DNA of 64,000 nucleotides from JAGNZR01 sp051652785 (GCA_051652785.1 JBOFUX010000026.1:21580-85579), one strand, 5' to 3'. Positions 47,436 to 58,010 are shown, numbered from the stretch's first letter. Translations and numbers: made by a program. Notes: generated from the letters alone by a model not told the origin.

Positions 47436-48392
47436 ATGAAAAAAGTTATAAGTATTATAATAGCCTTAGTAATTATAATAATATCTAGTATTATATCTGT
47501 ATATTATTATCAAATAGAAAAAAAAAGAGATATAAAAATAGTTTTAGAAATAAAAGAAAATCAATTGTTAAGTAAATCTTTAGAAAATTTAGATTTTTCA
47601 AAAAAAACATATTTTAAGTATTATTTAAAGACACAAAATAATGGGAAAAAAATAAAAGCTGGGTACTATCAAATAAATAATAAATACTCCATAGTTGAGT
47701 TAATAAAAATATTAGAAGAAGGAAAATCTGCGATATTTAAATTAACTATTCCTGAAGGATCTGATTATAAGAGTGTTTTAAAAATTTTGAGTAAAAATAA
47801 TTTAGAACTTGAAAAAGAATATGAAGAAGTTTTAAAAACAATAGAATTCCCATATCCTACTCCCAATGGAAATTTTGAAGGATATTTTTATCCAGAAACA
47901 TATTTTATTCCTATTAATTATAGTAAAAAACAGATTTTAAATGTAATTTTGAATGAATTTTTAAAAAAATTTCCCGAGAAAGAATATCCCGAGAAAGATG
48001 AATTTTACAAAAAATTAATAATGGCTTCCATATTGGAAAGAGAAGCTATGGTAAAAAGTGAAAAAAAGATTATGGCTTCTGTTTTTTATAATAGAATAAA
48101 AAAAGGAATGACTCTATCTTCAGACGCAACAGTAAATTATGTATATAATTATAAAAAAAAGAGAATGTATTATAAAGATTTAAAAATTGATTCTCCATAT
48201 AATACTTATATATATAAAGGATTACCTCCAGCACCTATAGCTAGTCCAGATAAGAACTCAATAGAGGCTGCTTATAATCCGGCAACTACAGATTTTTTAT
48301 TCTTTGTAGCAAGAGGAAATGGAGAACATTATTTTAGTAAAACATACAAAGAACATTTAGAATTTCAACGAAAAAATAAAGTTAATCAATAA
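47436..48392 (+). CDS. mltG: Endolytic murein transglycosylase MltG
   Basis: 318 residues. MltG (YceG) cuts nascent glycan strands and sets their length. One N-terminal membrane segment (IIIALVIIIISSIISVYYY) is followed by a LysM-like region and the catalytic domain with MASILEREAM (catalytic Glu), SVFYNRIKKGMTLSSDATV near residue 215 and the DSPYNTYIYKGLPPAPIASP signature near residue 250. ATG with AGGAGA upstream. Confidence 0.94.
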   Translation: MKKVISIIIALVIIIISSIISVYYYQIEKKRDIKIVLEIKENQLLSKSLENLDFSKKTYFKYYLKTQNNGKKIKAGYYQINNKYSIVELIKILEEGKSAIFKLTIPEGSDYKSVLKILSKNNLELEKEYEEVLKTIEFPYPTPNGNFEGYFYPETYFIPINYSKKQILNVILNEFLKKFPEKEYPEKDEFYKKLIMASILEREAMVKSEKKIMASVFYNRIKKGMTLSSDATVNYVYNYKKKRMYYKDLKIDSPYNTYIYKGLPPAPIASPDKNSIEAAYNPATTDFLFFVARGNGEHYFSKTYKEHLEFQRKNKVNQ

Positions 48393-48402
48393 GGACGGAA
48401 AA

Positions 48403-50034
48403 ATGAATAAATATTTATTAGTAGCAATAAATAGTCAATATATACATACAAATTTAGCTGTAAGATATTTAAAAAAATATGTTGAGAAATATAGTGATAA
48501 AAAATTAGAAATTTATGAAACGAATATAAACAATCATCTTCCAAATATAATTAAAGATATATTTGAAAAAAAATCAGAAATAATTATATTTTCAACATAT
48601 ATTTGGAATCGAGATTACGTTTTTAAAATTATTAAAGAGTTAAAAAAGATACTTCCTAATAGTAAAGTAGGAATGGGGGGTCCTGAAGTAACTTATGACT
48701 CAATAGATATATTAAAGAGTTATCAAGAGGTTGATTTTTTAATAAAAGGGGAAGGAGAAAATTCTTTACTAAAGATAGTGTCAGAAAATGTAAATAAATT
48801 AAAGGGAATATACGAAGTTGAAGGGCCTAATAATTTAGATGAAATTCCTTTTCCATATACTGTAGAAGAATTAATGATTGAAAGAAAAATACTTTATTAT
48901 GAAAGTACAAGAGGTTGTCCTTTCAGCTGTTCATACTGCCTATCATCAATTGAAAGAGGGATAAAATATCTTTCTTTAAAAAGAGTTAAAGAAGATTTAG
49001 ATATAATTTTAAAATCAAATATTAAATTATTAAAATTTGTAGATAGAACTTTCAATATAAATAAGGGCAGATATTTTGAAATATGGAATTATTTAATTGA
49101 TAATTATAGGGAGGGGATAACCTTTCATTTTGAAATAAATGCTAATATTTTTGATGATGAAACATTAGATTTATTAAAAAAAGTTCCAGAAAATTATTTT
49201 CAATTTGAAATAGGTATTCAAAGTATAAATTTAGAAACTATGGAAAGCATCAATAGAAGAAATTTAATTAGTAAATTAACTGAAAACATAAAAAAAATTC
49301 CTAAAGCAATCCACTTACATCTAGACTTAATAGCAGGATTACCCTATGAAACTTACGAATTATTTGAAAATTCCTTTAATTATGTATATAATTTAAAACC
49401 AGAAATGGTTCAATTAGGATTTCTAAAAGTTCTTCAAGGAACTAAAATATCCAAAGAAATTGAAAAATATAATTATAAATATACTGATTTTACACCTTAT
49501 GAGGTTATATCAAATAATTCTATAAGTTTCCAAGAAATTTCAAAATTAAAAGAGGTTGAAAGATTGTTAAATTTATATTATAATTCAGGGAAAGCAATCA
49601 AATCTATAGATTATATTATAAAGAATAATTATATTTCTTCTTTTAAGTTTTATGAAGATTTAAGTTATTACTTCAAAAAATTATTACTTTTAGATATTGG
49701 GCATAAGGAAAGTTCACTATTTAATTATCTTTTAGATTTTTATAAATATAAAAAATTTAAAAAAATAGAAAAATTTATAGAGTATTTAAAGTATGATTTT
49801 TTAATGTTGGGGAAACCGGGCAACTATCCACAGTGGTTTCAAAGTAAAAAAAATGGTGATATGTATAATGACATTATAAAGACTAAAAATTTTATATCCA
49901 CAAGAGAAGCGCACAAAAATACCGAACTTGAAAATTTTTCAATAGATATTTTAAATGATACAGAAAAAGATGTAATATTATTTTTTAATTATAAAAATAA
50001 TACAGTTGAAAAAATAAAATATGATATAAAATAA
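48403..50034 (+). CDS. B12-binding-domain radical SAM protein (DUF4080 type)
   Basis: 543 residues. Residues about 1-130 form a cobalamin-binding-like Rossmann domain (IIIFSTYIWNRD, GMGGPEVTYD); the radical SAM core follows with TRGCPFSCSYCLSS (CxxxCxxC) near residue 170, then a helical C-terminal domain of the DUF4080 type. Such proteins often methylate or rearrange unknown substrates. Starts 10 bases after mltG and ends 15 bases before tilS, so it is in the same operon. Confidence 0.85.
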   Translation: MNKYLLVAINSQYIHTNLAVRYLKKYVEKYSDKKLEIYETNINNHLPNIIKDIFEKKSEIIIFSTYIWNRDYVFKIIKELKKILPNSKVGMGGPEVTYDSIDILKSYQEVDFLIKGEGENSLLKIVSENVNKLKGIYEVEGPNNLDEIPFPYTVEELMIERKILYYESTRGCPFSCSYCLSSIERGIKYLSLKRVKEDLDIILKSNIKLLKFVDRTFNINKGRYFEIWNYLIDNYREGITFHFEINANIFDDETLDLLKKVPENYFQFEIGIQSINLETMESINRRNLISKLTENIKKIPKAIHLHLDLIAGLPYETYELFENSFNYVYNLKPEMVQLGFLKVLQGTKISKEIEKYNYKYTDFTPYEVISNNSISFQEISKLKEVERLLNLYYNSGKAIKSIDYIIKNNYISSFKFYEDLSYYFKKLLLLDIGHKESSLFNYLLDFYKYKKFKKIEKFIEYLKYDFLMLGKPGNYPQWFQSKKNGDMYNDIIKTKNFISTREAHKNTELENFSIDILNDTEKDVILFFNYKNNTVEKIKYDIK

Positions 50035-50049
50035 AGGACGTGAAATAGT

Positions 50050-51432
50050 TTGAAATTTTTAAAAGAAGCTATTAAATTTATCGACAACTATAAAATGTTT
50101 GAAAAGGGAGATAAAATAATAATTGGATTCTCTGGAGGACCAGATTCAGTTTTTTTATTAGAACTTCTTATGGAATATAAAAAAATAAAAGATGAAACTT
50201 TAGAACTTTATTTGGTTCATATAAATCATGGTCTAAGAGGGGAAGCCTCAGATGGTGACGAAGAATTTGTAAATAAAATTGGAAAGAAATATTCTATAAA
50301 AGTTTTTTCTAAAAAAATTGATATTGAAAAAATAAGTTTAAAAGAAAAAAAAGGTTTAGAAGAGATTGGAAGAGAAGTGAGATATAAATTTTTTGAAGAA
50401 ATATTAAAAGAAGTAAAAGGAAATAAAATTGTTTCCGCTCACAATAAAGATGATCAATTAGAGACTTTTATGTTTAGAATGATGAGAGGAAGTAGTTTAG
50501 AGGGTTTAGAAGGAATATCGTTAAAAAAAGGCATATACAGACGTCCAATTATTAATATTTATAAAAGTGAAATAATTGGTTATTTAAATTCTAATAAAAT
50601 AGAATATAGAGTTGATGAAACTAACTTTGAAAATGAGTTTACAAGAAATAGTATAAGACTTGATTTGATACCTTTTATAGAGAAAAGATATAATCCTAAA
50701 TTTAAAGATAAATTATTTAATTTAATAGAAGATATAAGAGAAGTTAACGAAGAGTTAAAAATAGAAAATGATAAAATTATAAAAGACAATAAAATTTTAA
50801 TAGAAGACCTTATAAAATATTCTAAAATTATACAAAAAAAAATAATAAATAATTACTTAAACATAAATAAATTAAAAAGCGATAGATATAAAATCAGTAG
50901 TGTGATAGAATTATTACAAAAGGGTGGAACAAAAAAAATATCTATAGATAAAGATAATTTTTTAGTAAAAAATTATGAATATATTTTTATTGAAAAAAAA
51001 AAATCTTCAGAGAGAAATAATTCTAAAAATGAATGTTTAAAATGTGAATTGAAAATTCCAGGAAGTTTAATTTTTGGAAATTATCAAGTAAAAGCAACTT
51101 TAGAGGATTTACCAATAGAAGGAAAAAATAGTTTTAATACAAACTTAAAATTGGGAGATAAACTAGTGATAAGAACTAGAGAAGCTGGGGATAGAATTAT
51201 TCCTACTGGTCTTAACATGGGAAAAAAAGTGAAAGATATTTTAATAAATAGTAAAATCCCAATTGAAATAAGGAAATTTATACCTATTTTTCTTCATAAC
51301 GAAGATATTGTTTGGATAGGTGGAGTAAGGGGCAGTGATAATTTTAAATATTTAGATAAAGAAAAAAATAAAAAGATAATAGTATTATCCATAGGGAGGA
51401 ATAAGGTTGCAAAAAAAAATAATATTAATTGA
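50050..51432 (+). CDS. tilS: tRNA(Ile)-lysidine synthetase
   Basis: 460 residues. TilS converts C34 of tRNA-Ile(CAU) to lysidine so that AUA is read correctly. The PP-loop IGFSGGPDSVFLLELL near residue 25, the HNKDDQLETFMFRMMRG segment, and the C-terminal TilS domain (GDRIIPTGLNMGKKVKDIL) are present. The start is TTG at 50050. The 3' end overlaps ftsH by 26 bases. In many bacteria hpt lies between tilS and ftsH; here it does not. Confidence 0.93.
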   Translation: MKFLKEAIKFIDNYKMFEKGDKIIIGFSGGPDSVFLLELLMEYKKIKDETLELYLVHINHGLRGEASDGDEEFVNKIGKKYSIKVFSKKIDIEKISLKEKKGLEEIGREVRYKFFEEILKEVKGNKIVSAHNKDDQLETFMFRMMRGSSLEGLEGISLKKGIYRRPIINIYKSEIIGYLNSNKIEYRVDETNFENEFTRNSIRLDLIPFIEKRYNPKFKDKLFNLIEDIREVNEELKIENDKIIKDNKILIEDLIKYSKIIQKKIINNYLNINKLKSDRYKISSVIELLQKGGTKKISIDKDNFLVKNYEYIFIEKKKSSERNNSKNECLKCELKIPGSLIFGNYQVKATLEDLPIEGKNSFNTNLKLGDKLVIRTREAGDRIIPTGLNMGKKVKDILINSKIPIEIRKFIPIFLHNEDIVWIGGVRGSDNFKYLDKEKNKKIIVLSIGRNKVAKKNNIN

Positions 51433-53602
51433 AGAAGAAGAAAAAAAGAAGCTTGAAAAGAAAGAAAATAAGAAAGAAAATAAAAAAGAGGATTCCAAAG
51501 AAAAATTAAAATCAATATTTAACAATGGTAAGAAGCCTGAAAAAAGAAAAGGAAAATTTAATTTAAAAGGATTAATAATGTTATTATTCATTATTACATT
51601 GTTTATGAGCTTACCTTCATTTATGAGTAATAAAAAAGAAAATAACACAAAAGATGTTGCTTATTCTGAATTTTTAAATTTAGTAAAAAATAAAAGTATT
51701 ATAAAACTAGAAGAAAAAGAAGGATATTTATATGGTTATACAACTATTATAGCAGATAAAGAAGATATTTATAAAGCTAGAATGATAACTGATAGATTAG
51801 GAGGAGACACGTCTCTTGTTGGATTGGTAGAGAGTAATAATGTTTCAATAAAATCTATTCCTCCAACCGAGCTTCCATTTTTAATAAATCTTTTAGTTTC
51901 ATGGTTTCCTATGCTACTTCTTATTGGAGTATGGATATTTATGCTAACTAGAATGAATAAAGGGGGCGGAAGTGGTTCTAGTATATTTAATGTGGGAAAA
52001 TCTAAAGTAAAAGAAACTGGTGATGATTTAGTAAAAGTTACATTTGATGATGTTGCTGGAATAGACGAAGCTAAGTTGGAATTAGAAGAAGTTGTTCAAT
52101 TTTTAAAAGAGTCAGACAAATTTAAAAAAATAGGTGCTAAAATACCTAAAGGAGTTTTACTTTTAGGAAGTCCAGGTACAGGAAAAACTCTTTTAGCTAA
52201 AGCTGTTGCAGGAGAAGCAGGAGTTCCATTTTTAAGTATGTCAGGTTCTGAATTTGTAGAGATGTTTGTAGGAGTAGGAGCCTCTAGAGTTAGAGATTTA
52301 TTTGCAAAGGCAAGAAAAGTTGCCCCTTGTATAATTTTTATAGATGAGATAGATGCTGTAGGAAGAAAAAGAGGAAGCGGTCAAGGTGGAGGAAATGATG
52401 AGAGAGAACAAACTCTTAATCAACTTCTAGTTGAGATGGACGGATTTGGAAATGATGAAACTATTATAATTTTAGCTGCAACGAATAGACCAGAAGTACT
52501 AGATAGAGCCCTTATGAGACCAGGTCGATTTGATAGACAAGTAGTTGTAGATGCTCCTGATATAAAAGGTAGAGAAGCTATTTTAAGAGTGCATATGAGA
52601 AATAAGAAATTAGCAGAAGATGTGGATTTAGATGTTGTTGCTAGAAAAACTCCTGGATTTGTAGGAGCGGATTTAGCAAATTTACTAAATGAAGCAGCGA
52701 TATTAGCAGCTAGAGATAGCAGAGATACTATAAATATGTCTGATTTAGAAGAAGCCTCAGAAAAAGTAATGATAGGACCTGAAAGAAAATCAAGAGTTAC
52801 TATTGTAAAAGAAAGAGAGATAGTGGCTTATCACGAAGTAGGACACGCTCTAACTCAAATTATGATAGAGCACACTGACCCAGTTCATAAAGTTACTATA
52901 ATACCAAGGGGAAGTGCTGCTCTTGGATATACTATGAGCTTACCTACTGAGGATAAGTATTTAAAATCAAAAAAAGAATATATATCAGAAATAAAAGTAT
53001 TGTTAGCTGGAAGAGCAGCAGAGCAAGTTATATTTAACGATATAACAACAGGAGCAGGAAATGATATTCAAAGAGCAACTGCTATTGCTCATGCAATGGT
53101 TACAAAATTTGGTATGAATGAAAAGTTTGGACCTATACTTTTAGATAGTACAAGTGAAGGGGATATGTTTGCTCAAAAGCACTATAGCGAAATAACAGGA
53201 AAAGAAATTGATGATGAAATAAGAAAAATAATCACTGATGCTTATTCTTCTGTTATAACTTTACTAACTGAAAATCATGATAAATTAATTTATATAACAA
53301 AAACTCTTCTAGAAAGAGAAACAATAACAGGGGAAGAACTAAAACTTCTTAATCAGGGCGAAACATTACCAGAATTAATGCCAAAACAACCTAAAGAAAA
53401 TAAAAAAACTGAAGAAAAAGATTTGGAAAAAGAAGAAAATGAAAAAGAAGTGATAGAAGAAAAAACTGAAGATATAACAAGTGAAAAGAAAGAAGAAATT
53501 GGAACATCACTAGAAGAATTAGACGAAGAGTTAAAGGCTGAGTCGACAGAAATTATGGCTGAAAATGAAATAAAAGAAGAAGAGAACAGTTTTAAAAAAT
53601 AA
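51407..53602 (+). CDS. ftsH: ATP-dependent zinc metalloprotease FtsH
   Basis: 731 residues, about 90 longer than typical. A Lys/Glu-rich cytoplasmic extension (about residues 1-60) precedes the first transmembrane segment ([17 protein letters not shown]); a second membrane segment is near residue 165. The AAA+ domain has [19 protein letters not shown] (Walker A, Ser in place of the first Pro), [15 protein letters not shown] (Walker B) and the SRH; the protease carries HEVGH. A second acidic-basic tail covers the last 80 residues. TTG start at 51407 with GGGAGG seven bases upstream. It degrades membrane proteins and short-lived regulators. Confidence 0.95.
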   Translation: MQKKIILIEEEEKKKLEKKENKKENKKEDSKEKLKSIFNNGKKPEKRKGKFNLKGLIMLLFIITLFMSLPSFMSNKKENNTKDVAYSEFLNLVKNKSIIKLEEKEGYLYGYTTIIADKEDIYKARMITDRLGGDTSLVGLVESNNVSIKSIPPTELPFLINLLVSWFPMLLLIGVWIFMLTRMNKGGGSGSSIFNVGKSKVKETGDDLVKVTFDDVAGIDEAKLELEEVVQFLKESDKFKKIGAKIPKGVLLLGSPGTGKTLLAKAVAGEAGVPFLSMSGSEFVEMFVGVGASRVRDLFAKARKVAPCIIFIDEIDAVGRKRGSGQGGGNDEREQTLNQLLVEMDGFGNDETIIILAATNRPEVLDRALMRPGRFDRQVVVDAPDIKGREAILRVHMRNKKLAEDVDLDVVARKTPGFVGADLANLLNEAAILAARDSRDTINMSDLEEASEKVMIGPERKSRVTIVKEREIVAYHEVGHALTQIMIEHTDPVHKVTIIPRGSAALGYTMSLPTEDKYLKSKKEYISEIKVLLAGRAAEQVIFNDITTGAGNDIQRATAIAHAMVTKFGMNEKFGPILLDSTSEGDMFAQKHYSEITGKEIDDEIRKIITDAYSSVITLLTENHDKLIYITKTLLERETITGEELKLLNQGETLPELMPKQPKENKKTEEKDLEKEENEKEVIEEKTEDITSEKKEEIGTSLEELDEELKAESTEIMAENEIKEEENSFKK

Positions 53603-53606
53603 AAAA

Positions 53607-53635
53607 TTGATTTTATTTATAAAATATGATAAAAT
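53607..53635 (+). promoter_or_regulatory. Promoter of rpsO
   Basis: TTGATT (53607-53612) and TAAAAT (53630-53635) with a 17-base spacer; directly after ftsH. Confidence 0.65.
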
Positions 53636-53645
53636 AAGATAATAA

Positions 53646-53706
53646 TTTAAGCTAGGATTTAGGGTTAGCCTCCTAATTACTTGGCTTAAATAATAAATTT
53701 AGGAGG
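53646..53706 (+). promoter_or_regulatory. rpsO leader with two competing RNA structures
   Basis: CCTCCTAA (53669-53676) is an exact complement of TTAGGAGG (53699-53706), the Shine-Dalgarno of rpsO, so an 8-bp helix can hide it. The alternative is a hairpin TTTAAGC/GCTTAAA (53646-53652, 53684-53690) with AGGA/TCCT (53654-53657, 53671-53674) inside, which uses the same CCTCC segment. S15 represses its own mRNA in several bacteria; this arrangement fits such control, by inference. Confidence 0.7.
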
Positions 53707-53716
53707 TAATAAGGCT

Positions 53717-53974
53717 ATGAGATCAAAAGCAGAATTAGTAAAATTATTTGGAAAAAATGAACAAGATACAGGTTCAACAGAGGTTCAAATTGCATTGTTA
53801 ACAGAAACAATCAATCACCTAACACAGCATTTAAGAATACACAAAAAAGATTTTCACTCAAGATTAGGATTACTTAAAATGGTAGGACAAAGAAAGAGAC
53901 TTCTTAACTACTTAACTAAGAAAGACCTTGATGGGTATAGAGCATTAATAGTTAAATTAGGTATCAGAAAATAA
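53717..53974 (+). CDS. rpsO: 30S ribosomal protein S15
   Basis: 85 residues, close to the usual 88. S15 binds 16S rRNA early in 30S assembly. The [20 protein letters not shown] and [22 protein letters not shown] segments are diagnostic. ATG 53717 with AGGAGG ten bases upstream, itself part of the leader switch. A single-gene unit with its own promoter and terminator. Confidence 0.97.
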   Translation: MRSKAELVKLFGKNEQDTGSTEVQIALLTETINHLTQHLRIHKKDFHSRLGLLKMVGQRKRLLNYLTKKDLDGYRALIVKLGIRK

Positions 53975-53986
53975 TTAAAAATATTG

Positions 53987-54018
53987 AAAAGCTAATCTTA
54001 TAAGATTAGCTTTTTTTT
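53987..54018 (+). terminator. Terminator after rpsO
   Basis: A perfect 14-bp stem AAAAGCTAATCTTA with its complement (53987-54014), then a T-run. Confidence 0.88.
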
Positions 54019-54093
54019 ATTATATTTATATTTTAAAGTGATAAAGAAATATAGTATATATAAAGAATATGTTCTTTATTAATAACAGAATAA

Positions 54094-54122
54094 TTGACAG
54101 ATAAAGATATTTATTGTATTAT
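54094..54122 (+). promoter_or_regulatory. Promoter of the dpp operon
   Basis: TTGACA (54094-54099) and TATTAT (54117-54122) with a 17-base spacer, about 55 bases before the first gene. Confidence 0.75.
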
Positions 54123-54178
54123 AAATGTAATATAAAAATAAAAAAAAAGGACACTAAATAGTGTTAATGGAGGAAGGC

Positions 54179-55105
54179 ATGCACAAATACATATTAAGGA
54201 GAGTACTATTACTTATTCCTGTATTATTAGGAGTTTCATTTTTAGTATTCACAATTCTATCTTTGACGCCAGGAGATCCAGCACAACTTATACTAGGAGA
54301 GAATGCTCCTAAAGATGCAATATTACAACTTAGAGAAGAAATGGGTCTAAATAAACATTTTTTAATTCAGTATGTGAATTTTATAAAAAGAGCATTAGTT
54401 GGTGATTTTGGAAGATCTTATACCACTGGACGGGAAGTTTTTGGAGAAATATTCTCACGTTTTCCTAATACTCTTTTATTAGCTTCATTAGGAGTGCTTA
54501 TTTCTGTAGCAATAGGAATTCCAATAGGAATAATTTCCGCTACAAAACAATATACATTTGTAGATAATTTTAGTATGATATTTGCTCTATTAGGAGTAGC
54601 TATGCCAAATTTCTGGTTAGGATTAATGTTGATTTTAACTTTTGCAGTAAAATTAGGAGTATTACCTTCAGGAGGATTTGAAGGTATAAAGAGTGTAATT
54701 CTTCCTGCGTTGACATTAGGAACAGGGGCAGCAGCCATAGTGACCCGTATGACTCGTTCATCTATGCTAGAAGTTATACGCCAAGATTATATAAGAACTG
54801 CGAGAGCTAAAGGAGTAGCAGAAAAAAAAGTAATTTACAAGCACGCTCTAAAAAATGCACTTATTCCGGTAATAACTGTAATCGGTCTTCAATTCGGAGG
54901 ACTACTTGGTGGTGCTGTACTCACAGAATCTGTTTATTCATGGCCAGGAGTGGGAAGAATGATGGTAGATGCAATAAGACAAAAAGATACTCCTACAGTT
55001 TTAGCAGCAGTAGTTTTTTTAGCAGTAGTTTTTAGCATTGTAAATTTACTAGTGGATATTTTATATGCTTATGTAGATCCAAGAATAAAATCACAATACA
55101 AATAG
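54179..55105 (+). CDS. dppB: Peptide ABC transporter permease, DppB/OppB type
   Basis: 308 residues, six hydrophobic segments. DppB-type permease: HKYILRRVLLLIPVLLGVSF near the start, PGDPAQLILGENAP, the EAA-type loop VIRQDYIRTARAKGVAEKKV near residue 205, and YAYVDPRIK at the end. It forms the channel for di- or oligopeptides with DppC. I use ATG 54179, six bases after the GGAGGA ribosome binding site; an in-frame GTG at 54161 lies before that site. Confidence 0.92.
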   Translation: MHKYILRRVLLLIPVLLGVSFLVFTILSLTPGDPAQLILGENAPKDAILQLREEMGLNKHFLIQYVNFIKRALVGDFGRSYTTGREVFGEIFSRFPNTLLLASLGVLISVAIGIPIGIISATKQYTFVDNFSMIFALLGVAMPNFWLGLMLILTFAVKLGVLPSGGFEGIKSVILPALTLGTGAAAIVTRMTRSSMLEVIRQDYIRTARAKGVAEKKVIYKHALKNALIPVITVIGLQFGGLLGGAVLTESVYSWPGVGRMMVDAIRQKDTPTVLAAVVFLAVVFSIVNLLVDILYAYVDPRIKSQYK

Positions 55106-55114
55106 GAGGAAACA

Positions 55115-56005
55115 ATGCCAACTAATATAAATGTAAATACAGAAGTTGCTGGAAAAAAAAGAAGTCAATGGGCTGAAGTTTGGAGAAGCTTAAAAAAAAA
55201 TAAAATGGCAATGACGGGATTAATTATAATTTTATTGATGATTATAGTTGCAATTTTTGCCAATCAAATAGCAGATTATGAAACTGTTGTGATAAAACAA
55301 AATTTATCTTCAAGACTGCAATCACCTTCATTAAATCATTTACTAGGAACAGATGAGTTTGGAAGAGATATTTTTGCAAGGTTAATTCACGGGGCTAGAG
55401 TTTCATTGCAAGTAGGAGTTTTAGCTGTGGGAGTTTCTATAATAGTAGGAGGCTCATTAGGAGCTGTAGCAGGATTTTATGGAGGAAAACTAGATAATAT
55501 TATCATGAGAATAATGGATATTTTTTTAGCTGTACCAAGTATTTTATTAGCTATAGCAATAGTCTCAGCACTGGGACCAAATCTTGTTAACCTGATGATA
55601 TCCATAAGTATATCATCAGTGCCTAGTTATGCTAGAATAGTAAGAGCTTCAGTTCTTTCGATTAAAGATCAAGAATTTGTGGAAGCAGCAAAGGCTATAG
55701 GAGCTAGTGATACTAGAATTATCTTTAGACATATAATTCCTAATTCATTGGCACCAGTAATAGTTCAAGGAACATTAGGTGTAGCAGGAGCGATACTCTC
55801 AACTGCAGGGCTTAGTTTCATAGGATTAGGAATTCAACCTCCAGCACCCGAATGGGGTTCTATGTTATCAGGAGGGAGACAATATCTAAGATATGCGTGG
55901 TGGGTCACGACATTCCCAGGAATAGCAATAGTTATAACAATTCTTTCTCTTAATCTATTAGGTGATGGATTAAGAGATGCATTAGATCCTAGATTGAAAA
56001 ATTAA
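55115..56005 (+). CDS. dppC: Peptide ABC transporter permease, DppC/OppC type
   Basis: 296 residues. The NSL/DEFGRDIFARLIHGARVSL segment near residue 75 and the EAA loop EFVEAAKAIGASDTRIIFRH near residue 188 identify DppC. It partners with DppB. Preceded by AGGAGG and 9 bases after dppB. Confidence 0.92.
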   Translation: MPTNINVNTEVAGKKRSQWAEVWRSLKKNKMAMTGLIIILLMIIVAIFANQIADYETVVIKQNLSSRLQSPSLNHLLGTDEFGRDIFARLIHGARVSLQVGVLAVGVSIIVGGSLGAVAGFYGGKLDNIIMRIMDIFLAVPSILLAIAIVSALGPNLVNLMISISISSVPSYARIVRASVLSIKDQEFVEAAKAIGASDTRIIFRHIIPNSLAPVIVQGTLGVAGAILSTAGLSFIGLGIQPPAPEWGSMLSGGRQYLRYAWWVTTFPGIAIVITILSLNLLGDGLRDALDPRLKN

Positions 56006-56044
56006 TAATAGAAATTTAAAATAAAATATGAGGTGATAAAACTA

Positions 56045-57040
56045 ATGAGCTCTAAACTTTTAGAAATAAAAAATTTAACTATAAAATATATAACTGAAGA
56101 TGAAACAGTTGATGCTGTTAATGGAATTAATATAGAATTAGAGGAAGGAGAAACTTTAGGTTTAGTTGGAGAAACTGGGGCTGGGAAAACAACTACAGCT
56201 CTTGGAATAATGAAACTCATACCAAATCCTCCAGGAAAAATAATAGATGGAGAAATTTATTTTGAAGGAAAAGATCTTTTAAAATCTTCAGAAGAGGAGC
56301 TAAGAGAGATAAGAGGAAGTAAAATATCTATGATATTTCAAGATCCAATGACATCTCTTAATCCTGTTATGACAGTTGGACGGCAAATAGCAGAAGTTAT
56401 TGAAATACATGAGAAAAAAAATAAAGTAGAAGCTATGATTAAAGCTGGAGAAATGCTAGAATTAGTAGGTATTCCTGCAGCAAGATTAAATGATTTTCCA
56501 CACCAATTTTCAGGTGGAATGAAACAAAGAGTTGTAATTGCTATATCTCTTTCATGTAATCCTAAATTACTAATTGCAGATGAACCGACAACAGCTTTAG
56601 ACGTGACTATTCAAGCTCAAGTTTTAGATATGATGAATAATTTAAAAAACAAATTTAAAACATCTATGATTTTGATTACTCATGATTTAGGGGTAGTAGC
56701 TCAAGTTTGTGAGAAAGTGGCAATAATGTATGCTGGTGAAATTATAGAAAGTGGTACTCTAGAAGATATATTTAATAATCCTAAGCATCCTTATACTCAT
56801 GGATTATTTGGCTCTATCCCTAATTTAGATATAGAGTGTGAGAGACTAAATCCTATAAAGGGACTTATGCCAGACCCAACTAATTTACCTAAAGGGTGCA
56901 AATTCCATCCAAGATGTCCAAGTGCAAATGAAATGTGCTCTACATCAATACCAAAAACATCAGTTATATCTGATAAACATAAAGTAAAATGCTTGGTCTA
57001 TGAAAAATTAGAAAATGGTCCAATAATTACAGTGGGATAA
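56045..57040 (+). CDS. dppD: Peptide ABC transporter ATPase, DppD/OppD type
   Basis: 331 residues. Walker A is [19 protein letters not shown] near residue 45, signature is [15 protein letters not shown] near residue 155, Walker B is [18 protein letters not shown], and the C-terminal oligopeptide/dipeptide motif GCKFHPRCP is present (four Cys for an Fe-S or zinc site). ATG 56045 is preceded by GAGGTGA. Coupled to dppF. Confidence 0.93.
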   Translation: MSSKLLEIKNLTIKYITEDETVDAVNGINIELEEGETLGLVGETGAGKTTTALGIMKLIPNPPGKIIDGEIYFEGKDLLKSSEEELREIRGSKISMIFQDPMTSLNPVMTVGRQIAEVIEIHEKKNKVEAMIKAGEMLELVGIPAARLNDFPHQFSGGMKQRVVIAISLSCNPKLLIADEPTTALDVTIQAQVLDMMNNLKNKFKTSMILITHDLGVVAQVCEKVAIMYAGEIIESGTLEDIFNNPKHPYTHGLFGSIPNLDIECERLNPIKGLMPDPTNLPKGCKFHPRCPSANEMCSTSIPKTSVISDKHKVKCLVYEKLENGPIITVG

Positions 57041-57050
57041 GGAGGGAGAA

Positions 57051-58004
57051 ATGTCAGAAGTTATATTAGAAGTTAAAAATTTAAAAAAATTATTTAATGT
57101 CCCTAAGGGACTACTACATGCTGTAGATGGAGTAAATTTTTCAATAGAAAAAGGAAAAACTTTAGGTGTAGTAGGTGAGTCAGGATGCGGGAAATCCACA
57201 ACTGGTAGAGTTATTTTAAGACTTTTAGAAGCAACGGATGGAGAGATAATTTTTCAAGGTAAAAATATAAGAGAATATTCAAGAAATCAAATGAATCAGT
57301 TGAGACAAGAGATGCAAATAATATTTCAAGACCCTTTTGCTTCGTTAAATCCTAGAATGACAGTGAGTGAGATAATAGCAGAACCTTTAGTAATCCATAA
57401 AAAATGTTCAACAAAACAAGAGCTAACTGATAGAGTTAGGGAACTTATGGATACAGTTGGGTTAAGTCAAAGACTTTTAAATACTTATCCTCATGAATTA
57501 GATGGTGGAAGAAGGCAAAGAATAGGAATTGCAAGAGCATTAGCTTTAAATCCAAAATTTATAGTTTGTGATGAACCTGTATCAGCTCTTGATGTTTCTA
57601 TCCAAGCTCAAGTTTTAAATTTAATGCAAGATTTACAAAAAAAAATGGGATTAACTTATTTATTTATAACACATGATTTATCAGTAGTAAAACATTTTTC
57701 AGATGACATTGCTGTTATGTATTTAGGACAGTTAGTAGAAAAAGCTCCTTCTCATAAATTATTTAAAAATCCTACACATCCCTATACAAAAGCACTTTTA
57801 TCAGCGATACCAGTGCCCAGTTTAAAACATAAGATGCAAAGAGTAATGTTAACAGGAGAAATAACATCTCCTGTTAATCCTGAACCAGGTTGTAGATTTG
57901 CTAAAAGATGTCCATATGTTGCACCTAAATGTTCTGAACCTCAAGAATTAAAAGTACAAGATGAAAATCACTTTTATGCATGTCATAGAGCTTTAGAGCT
58001 ATAA
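57051..58004 (+). CDS. dppF: Peptide ABC transporter ATPase, DppF/OppF type
   Basis: 317 residues. Walker A is GESGCGKSTTGRVILRL near residue 45; Walker B is FIVCDEPVSALDVSIQAQ. The ABC signature reads LDGGRRQRIGIA, with Asp in place of the usual Ser. The C-terminal GCRFAKRCP motif follows. Together with DppB, C and D the transporter lacks only a substrate-binding protein, which is not in the window. Confidence 0.92.
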   Translation: MSEVILEVKNLKKLFNVPKGLLHAVDGVNFSIEKGKTLGVVGESGCGKSTTGRVILRLLEATDGEIIFQGKNIREYSRNQMNQLRQEMQIIFQDPFASLNPRMTVSEIIAEPLVIHKKCSTKQELTDRVRELMDTVGLSQRLLNTYPHELDGGRRQRIGIARALALNPKFIVCDEPVSALDVSIQAQVLNLMQDLQKKMGLTYLFITHDLSVVKHFSDDIAVMYLGQLVEKAPSHKLFKNPTHPYTKALLSAIPVPSLKHKMQRVMLTGEITSPVNPEPGCRFAKRCPYVAPKCSEPQELKVQDENHFYACHRALEL

Positions 58005-58010
58005 GTGTAA

